Positions 21,811 to 33,147 of a stretch of DNA of 64,000 nt are shown here, in pieces. The DNA is from Bacteroidales bacterium. GTDB lineage: Bacteria > Bacteroidota > Bacteroidia > Bacteroidales > UBA932. Within the stretch, counting starts at the first letter, position 1. The number at the start of each line of letters is the position of its first letter. The notes below the pieces were generated by a model. The model did no database searches. It was given only the letters and a program-made list of their open reading frames with translations, and was not told where the DNA came from. Location: assembly GCA_024402135.1 (NCBI GenBank), contig JAKSJN010000001.1:310001-374000 (forward strand), in the 5' to 3' direction. The translations under genes were made by a program, and so were the position numbers.

Positions 21811-22875
21811 TTACTTGCTGATATATGCAGCCACCCAGTCGCCGACCTCGCTGGTTGAATGGCACTCGCCACCGTTTGCGAGATCCTCGGTAACGTAGCC
21901 GGCCTCGATTGATGCAGCAACTGCCTCGCGGATGACCTTGCCCTCCTCCATAAGTCCGAAAGCGTACTCGAACATCATGGCAGCAGAGAGGATTGTTGCG
22001 AGAGGGTTCGCGATGTTCTTGCCTGCAGCCTGTGGATAAGAACCATGGATAGGCTCATAAACGCCTGTGTGCTCACCAACTGAAGCTGAAGCAAGAAGAC
22101 CCATTGAACCTGAGATGACACTTGCCTCGTCAGTAAGAATGTCACCGAAAGTATTCTCGGTTACAAGCACATCGAAGAACTTAGGCCAGGTGATAAGCTT
22201 CATTGCCGCATTGTCAACATACATGAAGTCGGTCTCGACATCAGGATACTGAGGAGCCATCTCCTGTGCAACCTGTCTCCAGAGACGTGAAGACTCAAGT
22301 ACATTTGCCTTGTCTACAACGGTAAGATGCTTGCGGCGGAGTCTTGCGAGCTCATATGCCTTGCGAAGGATACGCTCTACCTCGAAACGATGATATAGGT
22401 TGGTATCGAAAGCGGTGTCACCATTGTCGCGACGGCCCTTCTCTCCGAAATACATACCACCGGTAAGTTCACGTACGCACATGAAATCTGCACCGTCAAC
22501 AAGTTCTTCCTTGAGAGGAGACTTGTGAACGAGGGTCTTGAAGGTCTCCACAGGACGAAGGTTTGCGTAGAGACCCAGCTGCTTGCGCATGGCAAGAAGG
22601 CCCTGCTCAGGGCGAACCTTGGCGGTTGGATCATTGTCATACTTAGGATCACCTACAGCTCCGAAAAGAACTGCATCGCTGTCCATACAAGCCTGGAATG
22701 TCTCCTCTGGGAATGCGTTGCCATACTCCTCGATTGCACATGCTCCAACCTTGGCGAATTTGTAACTTACAGTATGACCGAACTTTGCGCAGACTGCATC
22801 TACAGCTTTGACTGCCTGCTCAACTACCTCCGGTCCGATACCGTCGCCCGGAAGCTTAGCTATTTTAAGATTCAT
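21811..22875 (-). CDS. leuB: 3-isopropylmalate dehydrogenase
   Basis: A 354-residue isocitrate/isopropylmalate dehydrogenase family enzyme. Substrate and metal residues appear in [16 protein letters not shown] (about 94-109), [29 protein letters not shown] and GDILTDEAS. It oxidises and decarboxylates 3-isopropylmalate with NAD+ to the leucine 2-keto precursor; the same enzyme also handles 3-methylmalate if the citramalate route is used. Last gene of the ilv-leu operon, overlapping the gene before by 4 bases. Confidence 0.96.
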   Translation of the reverse strand: MNLKIAKLPGDGIGPEVVEQAVKAVDAVCAKFGHTVSYKFAKVGACAIEEYGNAFPEETFQACMDSDAVLFGAVGDPKYDNDPTAKVRPEQGLLAMRKQLGLYANLRPVETFKTLVHKSPLKEELVDGADFMCVRELTGGMYFGEKGRRDNGDTAFDTNLYHRFEVERILRKAYELARLRRKHLTVVDKANVLESSRLWRQVAQEMAPQYPDVETDFMYVDNAAMKLITWPKFFDVLVTENTFGDILTDEASVISGSMGLLASASVGEHTGVYEPIHGSYPQAAGKNIANPLATILSAAMMFEYAFGLMEEGKVIREAVAASIEAGYVTEDLANGGECHSTSEVGDWVAAYISK

Positions 22876-24401
22876 TGTTCTTCCTGTTCTATGATGTTCA
22901 ACATTTTGATTGTCGCCTTGATAGCCGCCTCTGTCTGGTCGGCGTCAAGACCTCTTGTATTGAAAGTCTTCTCACGGAATGACCAGGTAATCGATGTCTG
23001 GACCAGCGCATCGGTACGTCCTCCCGGAGGAATGCTTACATAATAATTCGCGAGCCAAGGGAATTCCCTTCCGAGCTTTTCACGGTAGATATGACGAATA
23101 CATCGTACGAATGCATCGTACTGGCCATCTCCGGATGCAGCCTCTTCGTACACATCCCCGTTGATCTCGAGTTTCACCTGAGCCAGTGGTTTGAGACCGA
23201 AGGTCTTGTTTACCACGTAGCTGACAAGCTTGATCTTGTCATCCGGTGCACTGTGCTTGAGAACGTCGTTCACGATGTAAGGAAGGTCCTCACGGGTTAC
23301 GAGTTCTTTCTTGTCGCCGAGTTCGATGATCCTGCTGGTTACAGCCTTTGTCTGCTCTGGAGTGAGTTCAAGACCAAGCTCTTCAAGGTTGCGCATGATG
23401 CTGGCCTTGCCGCTGTTCTTGCCCAGAGCATACTCTCTCTTGCGGCCGAAACGTTCAGGGAGAAGGTCATTGCAATAGAGGTTGTGCTTGTTGTCACCAT
23501 CAGCATGGACTCCTGCGACCTGAGTGAAGACGCTTTCTCCGACGATAGGCTTATTAGGCGGGACAGCGATGGCAGAATAGCTTTCAACCAGTCTGCTGAC
23601 GTCACAGAGTTTGTCCTCGCGTATTCCAGTCTCGATATGGAGATGGTCCTTTATGACAGCCTGGACACTGGCAAGAGGAGCATTGCCGGCTCTCTCGCCG
23701 AGTCCGTTCACACAGGTATGCACTCCCTTTGCTCCAGCCTCGACTGCAGCAAGAACATTACCTACAGAGAGGTCATAATCATTATGGGCATGGAAGTCGA
23801 AATGGAGTTCAGGATACCTCTCGCACATGATTCCGATGTACTTGCTGACCTTTGAAGGATTAAGCACACCAAGAGTATCCGGCAGCATGAAACGGGTGAT
23901 TCCACAATCCTTGAGAGAATCAACCATCTCGAACACATACTCTGGAGAGTCCTGGATACCATTTGACCAGTCCTCGAGGTAGATGTTCACTCCAAGTCCC
24001 CTGCTTGTCGCGTATTCCACAGTAAGCATGATATCGGATACATGCTCCCTCAGTGTCTTGCCAAGCTGGTGGGTACAATGACGCAGACTACCCTTGGTAA
24101 GAAGGTTCATCCTGCGGCATCCAGCATCATAAATCCAGTCTGCTGAAACATTGCCGTCCACAAAACCGAGAACCTCGACCTTGTCCAGCATGCCAGCCTG
24201 GGCCGCCCAACGGCAGATCATGGATACTGCCTCGCGTTCTCCCTTGCTGACTCTGGCTGATGCCACTTCGACGCTTCCGACATTCAGGTCGGACATGAGC
24301 GCTCTGGCGATCATCAGCTTCTCGTGGGGAAGATACGAGACGCCGCTGGTCTGCTCTCCATCACGGAGAGTGGTGTCCATTATGTGGATTCTGTCTGTCA
24401 T
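22872..24401 (-). CDS. 2-isopropylmalate/citramalate synthase-like enzyme
   Basis: A 509-residue Claisen-condensing enzyme: HMGL-like TIM barrel with [18 protein letters not shown] (about 8-25), [20 protein letters not shown] and [17 protein letters not shown], then a C-terminal LeuA dimer domain (from about 380). It differs clearly from the LeuA at 26,415 ([12 protein letters not shown] replaces [12 protein letters not shown]). A second such gene with leuBCD, and no ilvA in the operon, suggests citramalate synthase feeding isoleucine synthesis from pyruvate; a second LeuA is the alternative. Confidence 0.75.
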   Translation of the reverse strand: MTDRIHIMDTTLRDGEQTSGVSYLPHEKLMIARALMSDLNVGSVEVASARVSKGEREAVSMICRWAAQAGMLDKVEVLGFVDGNVSADWIYDAGCRRMNLLTKGSLRHCTHQLGKTLREHVSDIMLTVEYATSRGLGVNIYLEDWSNGIQDSPEYVFEMVDSLKDCGITRFMLPDTLGVLNPSKVSKYIGIMCERYPELHFDFHAHNDYDLSVGNVLAAVEAGAKGVHTCVNGLGERAGNAPLASVQAVIKDHLHIETGIREDKLCDVSRLVESYSAIAVPPNKPIVGESVFTQVAGVHADGDNKHNLYCNDLLPERFGRKREYALGKNSGKASIMRNLEELGLELTPEQTKAVTSRIIELGDKKELVTREDLPYIVNDVLKHSAPDDKIKLVSYVVNKTFGLKPLAQVKLEINGDVYEEAASGDGQYDAFVRCIRHIYREKLGREFPWLANYYVSIPPGGRTDALVQTSITWSFREKTFNTRGLDADQTEAAIKATIKMLNIIEQEEQ

Positions 24402-24407
24402 ACAGGC

Positions 24408-25022
24408 TTATTTCGCTTCGAATTCCTCGATCTTGTCCTTCTGGCTGAGGAGATAATCGATATCATCCAGAGCGTTCATAAGACAATACTTCTTGTATCC
24501 GTTTATATCGAAATGCTCACTGTTGCCGGTAGCCTCGTTGGTGACTGTCTGTGCAGGAACATCAACAGTGACTACTGCATTGGGATCAGCCGCAATTGAC
24601 GCAAACAACTCCTGCTGGAACTCCTTGCTTACGATCACAGGAAGCACGAAACAGTTGAGCAGGTTGTTACGATGGATGTCAGCGAAGCTGGAAGAGATCA
24701 CGACACGTACACCATAACCTGAGATAGCCCATGCAGCATGCTCGCGGCTTGAACCTGAACCCCAGTTCTGACCACCTACGATGATCTCGTGTACACCCTC
24801 ATGCGGAGCCTCTGAGAACTCAGGCTGATTCATTACGAAATCAGCGACAGGCTGACCGTCGGCCGTGTAGCGGAGATCGTGCATGAAAGCGTCGCCGAAG
24901 AACTTCGGATCGCGGGTAGTCGATGCAAGATAACGTGCAGGTATGATAAGGTCGGTATTGCAGTTGTCAATGGCAACCGGAATACATGTTGACTTGATGA
25001 TATTGAATTTCTGCTTTGCCAT
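24408..25022 (-). CDS. leuD: 3-isopropylmalate dehydratase small subunit
   Basis: A 204-residue aconitase-C domain (swivel) protein. Marks: NCNTDLIIPARYL near residue 20, GGQNWGSGSSREHAAWAI (about 89-106), SSSFADIHRNNLLN. It completes the active site of LeuC; the pair isomerises 2-isopropylmalate to 3-isopropylmalate. It follows leuC by 4 bases. Confidence 0.96.
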   Translation of the reverse strand: MAKQKFNIIKSTCIPVAIDNCNTDLIIPARYLASTTRDPKFFGDAFMHDLRYTADGQPVADFVMNQPEFSEAPHEGVHEIIVGGQNWGSGSSREHAAWAISGYGVRVVISSSFADIHRNNLLNCFVLPVIVSKEFQQELFASIAADPNAVVTVDVPAQTVTNEATGNSEHFDINGYKKYCLMNALDDIDYLLSQKDKIEEFEAK

Positions 25023-25026
25023 GATC

Positions 25027-26415
25027 TTACAGTTTGCGAGGATCGGTGATCACTCCGGTTACGGCACTGGCAGCAACGACAAGCGGTGATGCGAGAACTG
25101 TACGGGCGCCAGGTCCCTGACGGCCGACGAAGTTGCGGTTGCTGGTTGAAATCGATAGCTTGCCTGCAGGAACCTTGTCCGGATTCATTGCAAGACATGC
25201 CGAGCAAGATGGAAGACGAAGCTCGAAACCGGCCTCCTCAAGAATCTTGTCAATGCCTTCGTCGATAATCTGCTGACGTACGAGCCATGAGCCAGGAACG
25301 AGCCATGCGACAACGCTGTCTGCCTTCTTTCTGCCCTTCACGACACTTGCGAAAGCACGGAAATCCTCGATACGGCCATTGGTGCAGGCACCAAGGAAGC
25401 AATAGTCAACAGGATGTCCCTCGAGCTTCTCGCCTGGCTGGAACTGCATATAGTCAAGCTGTGACTTCAGCTGAGCCTTCTCAGAATCTGAAAGGCCGTC
25501 ATAGGTTGGCACACACTCGTCGATTGCAATACCTGCTCCAGGATTGGTTCCATATGTGATGCGAGGCTTGATATCCTCTGCACAATAGGTGACCTCCTTG
25601 TCGAATACGGCATCATCATCGCTCTTGAGCTTCTTCCACTCTTCTACAGCCTTGTCCCAGGCCTCGCCCTTTGGAGCATATTCGCGTCCCTTGAGGTATG
25701 CGAAAGTGGTCTCGTCCGGAGCGATGAGGCCGGCACGGCTACCCATCTCGATAGAGAGATTTGAAAGGGTAAGACGGCCTTCCATAGACATATTGCGGAT
25801 AGTCGATCCGGCATACTCTACAGCGTAGCCTGTTGCTCCTGCGGTAGTCATCTTTGCCATGATGTACAAAGCGACATCCTTGGCTGTGACTCCCTGCTGG
25901 AGTTCACCCTCGATATTGATGCGCATTGTCTTTGGCTTTGACTGCAGGATGCACTGAGAAGCAAGCACCTGAGCGACCTCTGAAGTACCGATACCCATTG
26001 CGATGGCACCGACAGCTCCGTGGGTAGATGTATGCGAGTCTCCGCATACGATAGTCATACCTGGAAGTGAAAGAGCCTTCTCGGGACCTACGACATGGAT
26101 GATACCATTATCCTTGGTTCCCATCGCGAAATGTTTGATTCCGAACTCGGCACAGTTCGCCTTGAGGGTTTCCACCTGTTTGCGGCCGACAGGGTCGTTG
26201 ATCACTTCCTGCTGGTCAGAAGGGGTGTTGTGGTCAGGCATCGCGATGATATGGTCAGGGCGGAAAGCCTTGATACCCTTGTCACGCAAAGTGTCAAAAG
26301 CCTGCGGACTGGTCACCTCGTGGCAATAGAGACGGTCTATGTAAAGCTGGGTTGGTCCATCCTCAACCTTGTTGACGACGTGAGCATCCCAGATTTTGTC
26401 AAAAAGGGTGTTCAT
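25027..26415 (-). CDS. leuC: 3-isopropylmalate dehydratase large subunit
   Basis: A 462-residue aconitase-family protein. The three cysteines that hold the [4Fe-4S] cluster are in [12 protein letters not shown] (about 346) and [11 protein letters not shown] (about 406 and 409). [20 protein letters not shown] (about 128-147) is the family signature. It works with LeuD downstream. It starts where leuA ends, sharing one base. Confidence 0.97.
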   Translation of the reverse strand: MNTLFDKIWDAHVVNKVEDGPTQLYIDRLYCHEVTSPQAFDTLRDKGIKAFRPDHIIAMPDHNTPSDQQEVINDPVGRKQVETLKANCAEFGIKHFAMGTKDNGIIHVVGPEKALSLPGMTIVCGDSHTSTHGAVGAIAMGIGTSEVAQVLASQCILQSKPKTMRINIEGELQQGVTAKDVALYIMAKMTTAGATGYAVEYAGSTIRNMSMEGRLTLSNLSIEMGSRAGLIAPDETTFAYLKGREYAPKGEAWDKAVEEWKKLKSDDDAVFDKEVTYCAEDIKPRITYGTNPGAGIAIDECVPTYDGLSDSEKAQLKSQLDYMQFQPGEKLEGHPVDYCFLGACTNGRIEDFRAFASVVKGRKKADSVVAWLVPGSWLVRQQIIDEGIDKILEEAGFELRLPSCSACLAMNPDKVPAGKLSISTSNRNFVGRQGPGARTVLASPLVVAASAVTGVITDPRKL

Positions 26416-27917
26416 TATACGTTGTTTATTTTGTTCAGACAGTCGACATACGCGTCGATCGATGCTGTAACGATATCAGTGCTCATGCCGAGACCATAGT
26501 GAAGACGGCCGTCGCACTCAACCTGCATATGTACCTTACATGTATCGTCGGAGCCCTTGGTGACTCCCTGGATAGTATATTCGGTAAGGTTGATGTGGCG
26601 CTTGATGATCTGACGGATGGCATTGATAGCCGCATCAACAGGACCGTTACCGGTAGCTGCAGCCTCGAACTTCTCGCCTGCGATGTCAAGACCGACTGAT
26701 GCGACAGGCTTCATGCCTATACAGCTGGTAGCCTGGAGCCAGTCAACCTTGATGTGACGCTCCTGAGCGGTATGCACACCGGCAAGGAGCAGGATATCGT
26801 CGTCGCCGACCTCCTTCTTCTTGTCTGCAAGCTTGAGGAATTCCTGATAGAGTTTGTCAAGCTGCTCACCCTGTACGGCAACGCCGAGGCTCTCAAGGCG
26901 GTATTTCAATGCAGCACGGCCGCTTCGGGCGGTCAGCACGATAGAATTGGTGTCAAGTCCGATGTCCTTAGGATCGATGATCTCGTAGGTCTGTACATTC
27001 TTGAGCACACCGTCCTGATGGATGCCGGAAGAATGCGCGAACGCATTGCGGCCGACGATAGCCTTGTTTGGCTGCACAGGCATGTTCATGAGGTTGGAGA
27101 CCATACGGCTCATAGGATAGATCTTCTGGGTATTGATGTTGGTTGCCAGACTGATATCCTTGTGTGAGCTGAGGATCATGGCGATTTCCTCAAGGGCGGT
27201 ATTGCCGGCACGCTCGCCTACTCCGTTGATGGTTACCTCACACTGGCGGGCTCCGTTGAGGAGACCAGCCATGGTATTTGCGGTAGCCATGCCGAGATCA
27301 TTGTGGCAATGTGTACTGAGGATTGCCTTGTCGATGTTGTCGACATGCTCGCAAAGATACTTGATCTTTGCACCGTATTCTTCAGGAAGGCAATAGCCGG
27401 TAGTATCAGGAATGTTGATTACGGTAGCGCCCGCCTTGATCACTGCCTCAACCACGCGCGCGAGATATTCATTATCAGTACGGCCTGCATCCTCTGCGTA
27501 GAATTCTACTTCATCTACGAGGTTGCGTGCGTACTTCACGGCCTTGACGGCGCGTTCGATGATCTCCTCTCGGGTTGAATTGAACTTATAGCGGATGTGA
27601 GAATCCGAAGTACCTATACCGGTATGGATTCGTCTGTGCTTGGCGAAACGGAGCGCCTCTGCGGCGCAGTCGATATCCTTTTCAACGGCGCGGCTGAGGG
27701 CACATATGGTCGGCCAGGTAACAGCCTTGGATATCTCGATTACCGAGTTGAAGTCACCAGGGCTGCTGATTGGAAAACCTGACTCGATGACATCGACTCC
27801 CAGGGACTCGAGTGCCTGGGCAACCTGGATCTTCTCAACTGTGTTGAGCTGACATCCAGGAACCTGCTCTCCGTCCCTGAGCGTTGTGTCAAAGATATAT
27901 ACTCTGTCCTTTTCCAT
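26415..27917 (-). CDS. leuA: 2-isopropylmalate synthase
   Basis: A 500-residue classical Leu[18 protein letters not shown] (about 9-25) holds the metal and substrate residues, [11 protein letters not shown] follows, [20 protein letters not shown] holds the metal-binding His pair (about 200-210), and [14 protein letters not shown] closes the barrel. A C-terminal regulatory domain (from about 375) is complete and should give leucine feedback inhibition. It commits 2-oxoisovalerate to leucine. Located 11 bases after ilvC. Confidence 0.96.
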   Translation of the reverse strand: MEKDRVYIFDTTLRDGEQVPGCQLNTVEKIQVAQALESLGVDVIESGFPISSPGDFNSVIEISKAVTWPTICALSRAVEKDIDCAAEALRFAKHRRIHTGIGTSDSHIRYKFNSTREEIIERAVKAVKYARNLVDEVEFYAEDAGRTDNEYLARVVEAVIKAGATVINIPDTTGYCLPEEYGAKIKYLCEHVDNIDKAILSTHCHNDLGMATANTMAGLLNGARQCEVTINGVGERAGNTALEEIAMILSSHKDISLATNINTQKIYPMSRMVSNLMNMPVQPNKAIVGRNAFAHSSGIHQDGVLKNVQTYEIIDPKDIGLDTNSIVLTARSGRAALKYRLESLGVAVQGEQLDKLYQEFLKLADKKKEVGDDDILLLAGVHTAQERHIKVDWLQATSCIGMKPVASVGLDIAGEKFEAAATGNGPVDAAINAIRQIIKRHINLTEYTIQGVTKGSDDTCKVHMQVECDGRLHYGLGMSTDIVTASIDAYVDCLNKINNV

Positions 27918-27928
27918 TGAAGGAAGGA

Positions 27929-28972
27929 TTAGTCGTTCTCAGGACGAAGCTGACGGACAACAGCGCCGGTCTGCCACATCTCGCTCTCGCGGAGAGCCTT
28001 GAGCTCAGCCTCGAGACCTACGCGGTAGTCAGGCTTAGAGTTGCTGTCGATAGAGATCTGAGCCTCGTTTCCGCACTTTACTGATGCGTAGAGCTTCTCT
28101 ACTACAGGCTTGATTGCATCGTGGAATGGTCCCATCCAGTCAAGTGCACCACGCTGTGCGGTGGTAGAGCAGTTTGCGTACATCCAGTCCATACCTTTCT
28201 CTGCGAAGAGTGGCATGAGGCTCTGGGTAAGCTCCTCAACGGTCTCGTTGAATGCCTCAGATGGAGTGTGGCCGTTCTCACGGAGCACCTCGTACTGAGC
28301 GAGAAGAAGGCCCTGGATAGCACCCATGAGTGAACCACGCTCACCGGTAAGGTCTGAAGTAGCCTCACGCTGGAAAGTGGTCTCGAACATGTAGCCTGAA
28401 CCGATACCGATACCGAGTGCGAGAGTACGCTCGAGTGCACGGCCGGTAGCGTCCTGGTAAACTGCATATGAAGAGTTGAGGCCGCGGCCCTGGAGGAACA
28501 TGGTACGGAGTGAGGTACCTGAGCCCTTAGGAGCAACCATGATCACATCGATGTCCTTCTGTGGCTCAACACCGGTACGATCGTTCCAGGTGATAGCGAA
28601 GCCGTGTGAGAAATAGAGAGCCTTGCCAGGGGTAAGGTAGTTCTTGAGGGTTGGCCAAACGCTCATTACAGCAGCGTCTGAGAGGAGGCACATAATGATG
28701 GTAGCCTTCTCGGCAGCCTCCTCGATAGAGAAGAGGGTCTGTCCTGGAACCCAACCGTCAGCGATAGCCTTCTCGAAGGTCTTGCCCTGACGCTGTCCAA
28801 CGATTACATTGAAACCATTGTCACGGAGGTTGAGTGACTGGCCAGGGCCCTGTACACCGTAACCGATGACAGCAATGGTCTCGTCCTTAAGAATCTCACG
28901 TGCTTTCTCCAGAGGGAACTCCTCGCGGGTCAATACTTCCTCGATGACACCGCCAAAATTCATTTTTGCCAT
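27929..28972 (-). CDS. ilvC: Ketol-acid reductoisomerase
   Basis: A 347-residue class I enzyme. The nucleotide loop is [20 protein letters not shown] (about 33-52) with GQRQGKTF after it; the catalytic region has [10 protein letters not shown] and [18 protein letters not shown]. It rearranges and reduces acetolactate or acetohydroxybutyrate. The C-terminal domain is a single knotted copy, as in class I. In the operon between ilvN and leuA. Confidence 0.97.
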   Translation of the reverse strand: MAKMNFGGVIEEVLTREEFPLEKAREILKDETIAVIGYGVQGPGQSLNLRDNGFNVIVGQRQGKTFEKAIADGWVPGQTLFSIEEAAEKATIIMCLLSDAAVMSVWPTLKNYLTPGKALYFSHGFAITWNDRTGVEPQKDIDVIMVAPKGSGTSLRTMFLQGRGLNSSYAVYQDATGRALERTLALGIGIGSGYMFETTFQREATSDLTGERGSLMGAIQGLLLAQYEVLRENGHTPSEAFNETVEELTQSLMPLFAEKGMDWMYANCSTTAQRGALDWMGPFHDAIKPVVEKLYASVKCGNEAQISIDSNSKPDYRVGLEAELKALRESEMWQTGAVVRQLRPEND

Positions 28973-28999
28973 AATTGTTAAGTTTTTATATAGTTACTT

Positions 29000-29326
29000 T
29001 TATCTTGTTCTTATCTTCAGATAGTTTCTTACCTCCTCGAGAGTATCCAGCAGGAGGTTGAGCTGGTCTGTTCCTGTCTTGTCACCTTCGTACTCGAAAA
29101 CCTTGATCACGTCAACGCGCTTCTCGAGAGAGTGAACGAGCTGATGCACCTTCTGGCCTGTTCCCTCGGCAACGATGAGGAGGAAATGGACTCCAGGGAT
29201 TGATGAAGCCTGAGCATTCAGGCTCATGATATTGAGGTTTCTACGGGTGAACATGTTCGAGAACTGGGCCAGGAGGCCGATCTGGTTCTCGGTATATATG
29301 CAGATTGTATAAAGATTCTTCTCCAT
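29000..29326 (-). CDS. ilvN: Acetolactate synthase small (regulatory) subunit
   Basis: A 108-residue ACT-domain protein starting MEKNLYTICIYTENQIGLLA. LNIMSLNAQASSIPGVHF matches the family. It controls IlvB, including valine inhibition. The ATG at 29,326 is chosen because it follows the ilvB stop by 4 bases; a longer upstream start would lie inside ilvB. It lacks the long C-terminal extension of some ilvH genes. Confidence 0.93.
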   Translation of the reverse strand: MEKNLYTICIYTENQIGLLAQFSNMFTRRNLNIMSLNAQASSIPGVHFLLIVAEGTGQKVHQLVHSLEKRVDVIKVFEYEGDKTGTDQLNLLLDTLEEVRNYLKIRTR

Positions 29327-29330
29327 GGGG

Positions 29331-31052
29331 CTAGGCTTTAGTGTCGTCGTACCATTCGTTTTCATTGAGCATGATGTCGCCGATGCCCTTTCCTGGAGGA
29401 ACCATTGGCATCACTGAACCTTCCTCGATGACGCGGACATCAAGAATGCATGGCTTGTCATCTGAAAGCATGTCCTCGATTGCGGCACGAAGCTGAGAAC
29501 GGTCCTCTACGAGGATGTTCTTGATATTGTATGCATCTGCAATAAGCTTGTAATCAGGATTGAGCATGCGGGTTGCACTGTAGCGTGCTCCGAAGAAGAG
29601 TTCCTGCCACTGACGGACGTTTCCGAGCCAGTTGTTGTTGAGGATGACGATCTTCACGCCAGTTCCTTCCTGCATGATAGTACCGAACTCCTGCATTGTC
29701 ATCTGGACACCGCCATCGCCTACGAACAGGCAGACAGGACGCTCGGGAGCCGCCATCTTTGCACCGATTGCCGCTGGAATACCGAAGCCCATGGTACCAA
29801 GGCCTCCCGATGTGAGGAGGCTGCGTCCCTGCTGGAAGCGGGAATAACGGGCAGCCATCATCTGGTTCTGGCCTACGTCGGTAACGACGATTGCCTTGCC
29901 TTCGCTTACCTGGGATACCATGTCAACAACTTCTCCCATCTTGATGTAGCCTTCACCTGGGCGTACCTCAGGGTCGATAACCTTGAGTTTCTCGACTCTC
30001 TTGCACTTGTCGAAGCCTGCAATCCACTCGCTGTGATCAGCCTTTTCGATCTTATGGGTAAGGAGCTTGAGAACCTTCTTGGCATCTCCAAGTACACCGA
30101 CTTCAACCGGAATGATCTTGCCGATCTCCGCAGCATCGATGTCTATATGAATAACCTTTGCCTGGCGGGCATATGTAGCGACGGTACCGGTAACACGGTC
30201 GTCGAAACGCATTCCGACTGCAATCAGCACGTCGCACTCATTTGTCTTTACGTTTGGAGCGATGTTTCCATGCATACCGATCATACCCTGGTACAGACGG
30301 AAATCAGAAGGAAGTGCGCTGAGACCGAGCAGGGTCGAACCTGCAGGGATGTCAGCCTTCTCAAGGAATGCCTTGAGTTCTTCCTCAGCGCCGCTGAGGG
30401 TGATTCCCTGACCATAAACAACCAGAGGACGCTTTGCCTCGTTTATGAGTTTTGCGGCTGCATCGACCGAATCCATGTCAATGTCAGGATCCGGAACGTA
30501 GCTGCGGATATAGTCACATTTCTTGTACTCGACTTCCTCGGTAGTACCGATCTGGGCATCCTTGGTGAAGTCAAGCACAACAGGGCCAGGACGGCCGCTG
30601 TTTGCAATGTAGAATGCATGTGATACAGCCCATGCCACCTCGTCGGCGGTACGGATCTGATAGTTCCACTTTGTGATAGGGCCGGTAAGGCCGATGATGT
30701 CAGCCTCCTGGAAGGCATCAGTACCGAGGGCGGCGACTGGAACCTGTCCGGTAATCACTACCAGAGGAGTCGAGTCTGTCATTGCGTCAGCAAGACCTGT
30801 GACTACGTTTGTGGCACCAGGGCCCGAGGTAACGGTAACGACACCAGGAACACCCTTGACGCGTGCGTAACCCTGAGCTGCATGTATTGCTCCCTGCTCA
30901 TGACGCACGAGGATATGTTTGAGTCTGTCGCTGTAACCGTAAAGTTTATCGTAGAAAGGCATGATCTGACCACCCGGATATCCGAAGATGGTCTCAACGC
31001 CTTCTGCGATGAGGGAATTCAGAAGTGCTTCCGATCCTGTAATCTTTGACAT
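29331..31052 (-). CDS. ilvB: Acetolactate synthase large (catalytic) subunit
   Basis: A 573-residue thiamine-diphosphate enzyme. The catalytic Glu lies in VRHEQGAIHAAQGYARV (about 50-66); the cofactor motif is GDGGVQMTMQEFGTI to NNNWLGNVRQWQ (about 446-481). It joins two pyruvates to acetolactate, or pyruvate with 2-oxobutyrate. It follows ilvD by 17 bases and is coupled to ilvN. Confidence 0.97.
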   Translation of the reverse strand: MSKITGSEALLNSLIAEGVETIFGYPGGQIMPFYDKLYGYSDRLKHILVRHEQGAIHAAQGYARVKGVPGVVTVTSGPGATNVVTGLADAMTDSTPLVVITGQVPVAALGTDAFQEADIIGLTGPITKWNYQIRTADEVAWAVSHAFYIANSGRPGPVVLDFTKDAQIGTTEEVEYKKCDYIRSYVPDPDIDMDSVDAAAKLINEAKRPLVVYGQGITLSGAEEELKAFLEKADIPAGSTLLGLSALPSDFRLYQGMIGMHGNIAPNVKTNECDVLIAVGMRFDDRVTGTVATYARQAKVIHIDIDAAEIGKIIPVEVGVLGDAKKVLKLLTHKIEKADHSEWIAGFDKCKRVEKLKVIDPEVRPGEGYIKMGEVVDMVSQVSEGKAIVVTDVGQNQMMAARYSRFQQGRSLLTSGGLGTMGFGIPAAIGAKMAAPERPVCLFVGDGGVQMTMQEFGTIMQEGTGVKIVILNNNWLGNVRQWQELFFGARYSATRMLNPDYKLIADAYNIKNILVEDRSQLRAAIEDMLSDDKPCILDVRVIEEGSVMPMVPPGKGIGDIMLNENEWYDDTKA

Positions 31053-31069
31053 GTCTATTTATTGAGTTC

Positions 31070-32902
31070 TTATTTGATGATTCTTACTGCTCCCATGTCA
31101 GCCGAGCTGACCATTGATGCATATGCCTTGAGGCTCTTCGATACCTCGCGTACTCGGAATGGAGGGGTGAATGCCTTGTCTCCGCGAGCTTCTTCCTCCT
31201 TGCGGCGCTGTGCAAGTTCCTCGTCGCTGAGACGTACGTTGATCGAGCGTGCAGGAATGTCGATCTCGATGATGTCACCGTCGCGTACAAGACCGATTTC
31301 GCCACCGGCAGCAGCCTCTGGAGAGATATGGCCGATGCTGAGACCCGAAGTACCGCCGCTGAAGCGTCCGTCGGTGATCAGCGCGCACTCCTTGCCAAGG
31401 TGCATTGACTTGATGTATGAGGTTGGGTAGAGCATTTCCTGCATGCCAGGACCGCCCTTAGGACCTTCGTAAGTGATGACGACAACATCTCCGGCGCTTA
31501 CCTTTCCACCGAGGATGCCGTCACAAGCGGCTTCCTGAGAGTCGAAGACACGTGCCGGACCGGCAAACTTCCAGATAGATTCATCAACACCTGCAGTCTT
31601 GATGACGCAGCCGTTTCTGGCAATGTTGCCGAAGAGTACACCGAGACCGCCGTCTTTGGTATATGCGTGCTCGAGGTCACGGATACAGCCCTCCGCACGA
31701 TCCATGTCATGCTCGCTGTAATACTTTTCCTGTGAACCCATCTTGGTGCTGTACTTGACAGCAGGAGCGCTGAGATAGATCTTCTTTGCTGCCTCATCAG
31801 CCTTGTCAGAAGTGATGCAGCACTTCTCGATCTCCTCTGCGAGGGTCATGCCGTCCACACGCTTGAGTGAAGTATCGACGAGACCACCCTTTGCAAGTTC
31901 ATTCATGATCGCCACGATACCGCCGGCGCGGTTCACGTCCTGTACATGGAACTTGTTGGTATTTGGAGCGACCTTGCAAAGGCAAGGGACCCTGCGTGAA
32001 AGTGCGTCGATATCTGACATCTTGAAATCCACGCCTGCCTCGTTTGCCACAGCAAGAAGGTGAAGGATGGTGTTGGTCGAACCACCCATTGCGATATCCA
32101 GTGCCATTGCATTCATGAATGCAGGACGGGTAGCGATGCTGCGTGGAAGAACGCTCTCATCTCCATCACGGTAGTACTTCCATGCGTTCTCGACGATGAG
32201 TCGTGCGGCACGGCGGAAAAGCTCGATACGGTTCTTGTGGGTTGCCACGACTGTTCCATTGCCAGGGAGTGCGATACCGATAGCCTCGGTAAGACAGTTC
32301 ATGGAGTTTGCAGTGAACATTCCGGAGCAGCTGCCGCAACCTGGACACGCACGATTCTCGATCTGTGCGATTGCAGAATCGGTTACTGAAGGATCGGCAG
32401 ACTTGACCATAGCGTCGATGAGGTCAAGCTTTGCGCTTCCGAGCACACCGGCCTCCATAGGACCACCTGAAACGAAGATGGTAGGGATGTTGAGTCGCAT
32501 TGCAGCGATGAGCATTCCCGGAGTGATCTTGTCGCAGTTGCTGATGCAGACGAGCGCGTCCGCCTTGTGGGCATTGCACATGTACTCGACACTGTCGGCG
32601 ATGATGTCACGGGATGGGAGCGAGTAGAGCATGCCGTCATGGCCCATTGCGATACCGTCGTCGACTGCGATGGTATTGAACTCTGCTGCATAGCAGCCGA
32701 GTGCCTCGATCTCTGCCTTGACTGTCTGACCTATTTCGTGAAGATGAGTATGTCCAGGGACGAACTGCGTGAAGGAGTTTGCTATGGCAATGACGGGCTT
32801 GCCCATCATTTCCTTCTTCATTCCTGTAGCCACCCAAAGTGCTCTGGCACCGGCCATTCTGCGGCCTTCGGTGGTGATTGAACTGCGAAGCTGATGTTTC
32901 AT
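31070..32902 (-). CDS. ilvD: Dihydroxy-acid dehydratase
   Basis: A 610-residue IlvD. Cluster cysteines are in [12 protein letters not shown] (about 122) and [19 protein letters not shown] (about 195), with the signature [20 protein letters not shown] near 515. Makes the 2-keto acids of Val and Ile. First structural gene of the operon, behind a leader peptide and terminator. Confidence 0.97.
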   Translation of the reverse strand: MKHQLRSSITTEGRRMAGARALWVATGMKKEMMGKPVIAIANSFTQFVPGHTHLHEIGQTVKAEIEALGCYAAEFNTIAVDDGIAMGHDGMLYSLPSRDIIADSVEYMCNAHKADALVCISNCDKITPGMLIAAMRLNIPTIFVSGGPMEAGVLGSAKLDLIDAMVKSADPSVTDSAIAQIENRACPGCGSCSGMFTANSMNCLTEAIGIALPGNGTVVATHKNRIELFRRAARLIVENAWKYYRDGDESVLPRSIATRPAFMNAMALDIAMGGSTNTILHLLAVANEAGVDFKMSDIDALSRRVPCLCKVAPNTNKFHVQDVNRAGGIVAIMNELAKGGLVDTSLKRVDGMTLAEEIEKCCITSDKADEAAKKIYLSAPAVKYSTKMGSQEKYYSEHDMDRAEGCIRDLEHAYTKDGGLGVLFGNIARNGCVIKTAGVDESIWKFAGPARVFDSQEAACDGILGGKVSAGDVVVITYEGPKGGPGMQEMLYPTSYIKSMHLGKECALITDGRFSGGTSGLSIGHISPEAAAGGEIGLVRDGDIIEIDIPARSINVRLSDEELAQRRKEEEARGDKAFTPPFRVREVSKSLKAYASMVSSADMGAVRIIK

Positions 32903-32929
32903 ATCGTATCTGTCAAATTCATTCTAAAC

Positions 32930-32964
32930 AAAAAACGCCCCTCTCAATTGTCTTGAGAAGGGCT
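32930..32964 (-). terminator. Attenuator terminator of the ilv-leu operon
   Basis: On the minus strand CCCTTCTCAA pairs with TTGAGAGGGG in an 11-bp stem (one G-U pair, present only in the RNA of this strand) with a 5-base loop and TTTTTT. It lies 28 bases after the leader peptide stop and 27 bases before ilvD. Confidence 0.9.
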
Positions 32965-32992
32965 TATCTATCATTTCTTCGTTGAAACCGCA

Positions 32993-33067
32993 TTACCTTC
33001 CCATTCCGCGTTCGGATAGAGCGAGGAGACCGAGGGTAAGGACGATAATTGACGAAGACTTGATCAT
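32993..33067 (-). CDS. ilv operon leader peptide
   Basis: A 24-residue frame: MIKSSSIIVLTLGLLALSER, then GMGR. Within residues 7-17 there are two Ile, one Val and five Leu. Such a run, followed by a terminator and then ilvD, is the mark of ribosome-mediated attenuation: when charged Ile, Val or Leu tRNA is short, the ribosome stalls and the terminator does not form. The antiterminator pairing was not worked out. The leader starts about 20 bases after the expected transcription start. Confidence 0.85.
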   Translation of the reverse strand: MIKSSSIIVLTLGLLALSERGMGR

Positions 33068-33092
33068 AAATTCTCTCGTTGTATATGGACTA

Positions 33093-33123
33093 CAAAAATA
33101 GGCAACTGTTATGAAAATTCAAA
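33093..33123 (-). promoter_or_regulatory. Promoter of the ilv-leu operon
   Basis: On the minus strand TTTG (33,120-33,123), 19 bases, TATTTTTG (33,093-33,100). A consensus match upstream of the leader peptide. Confidence 0.85.
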
Positions 33124-33147
33124 ATATTATTTAAAAATTTTCAAAAC

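Noticed and set aside
33106-33147. A/T-rich hairpin GAAAATT/AATTTTC after the amidase gene as a terminator
   Set aside because: The stem is weak and A/T only, and it overlaps the consensus ilv promoter, so no clear terminator can be claimed.
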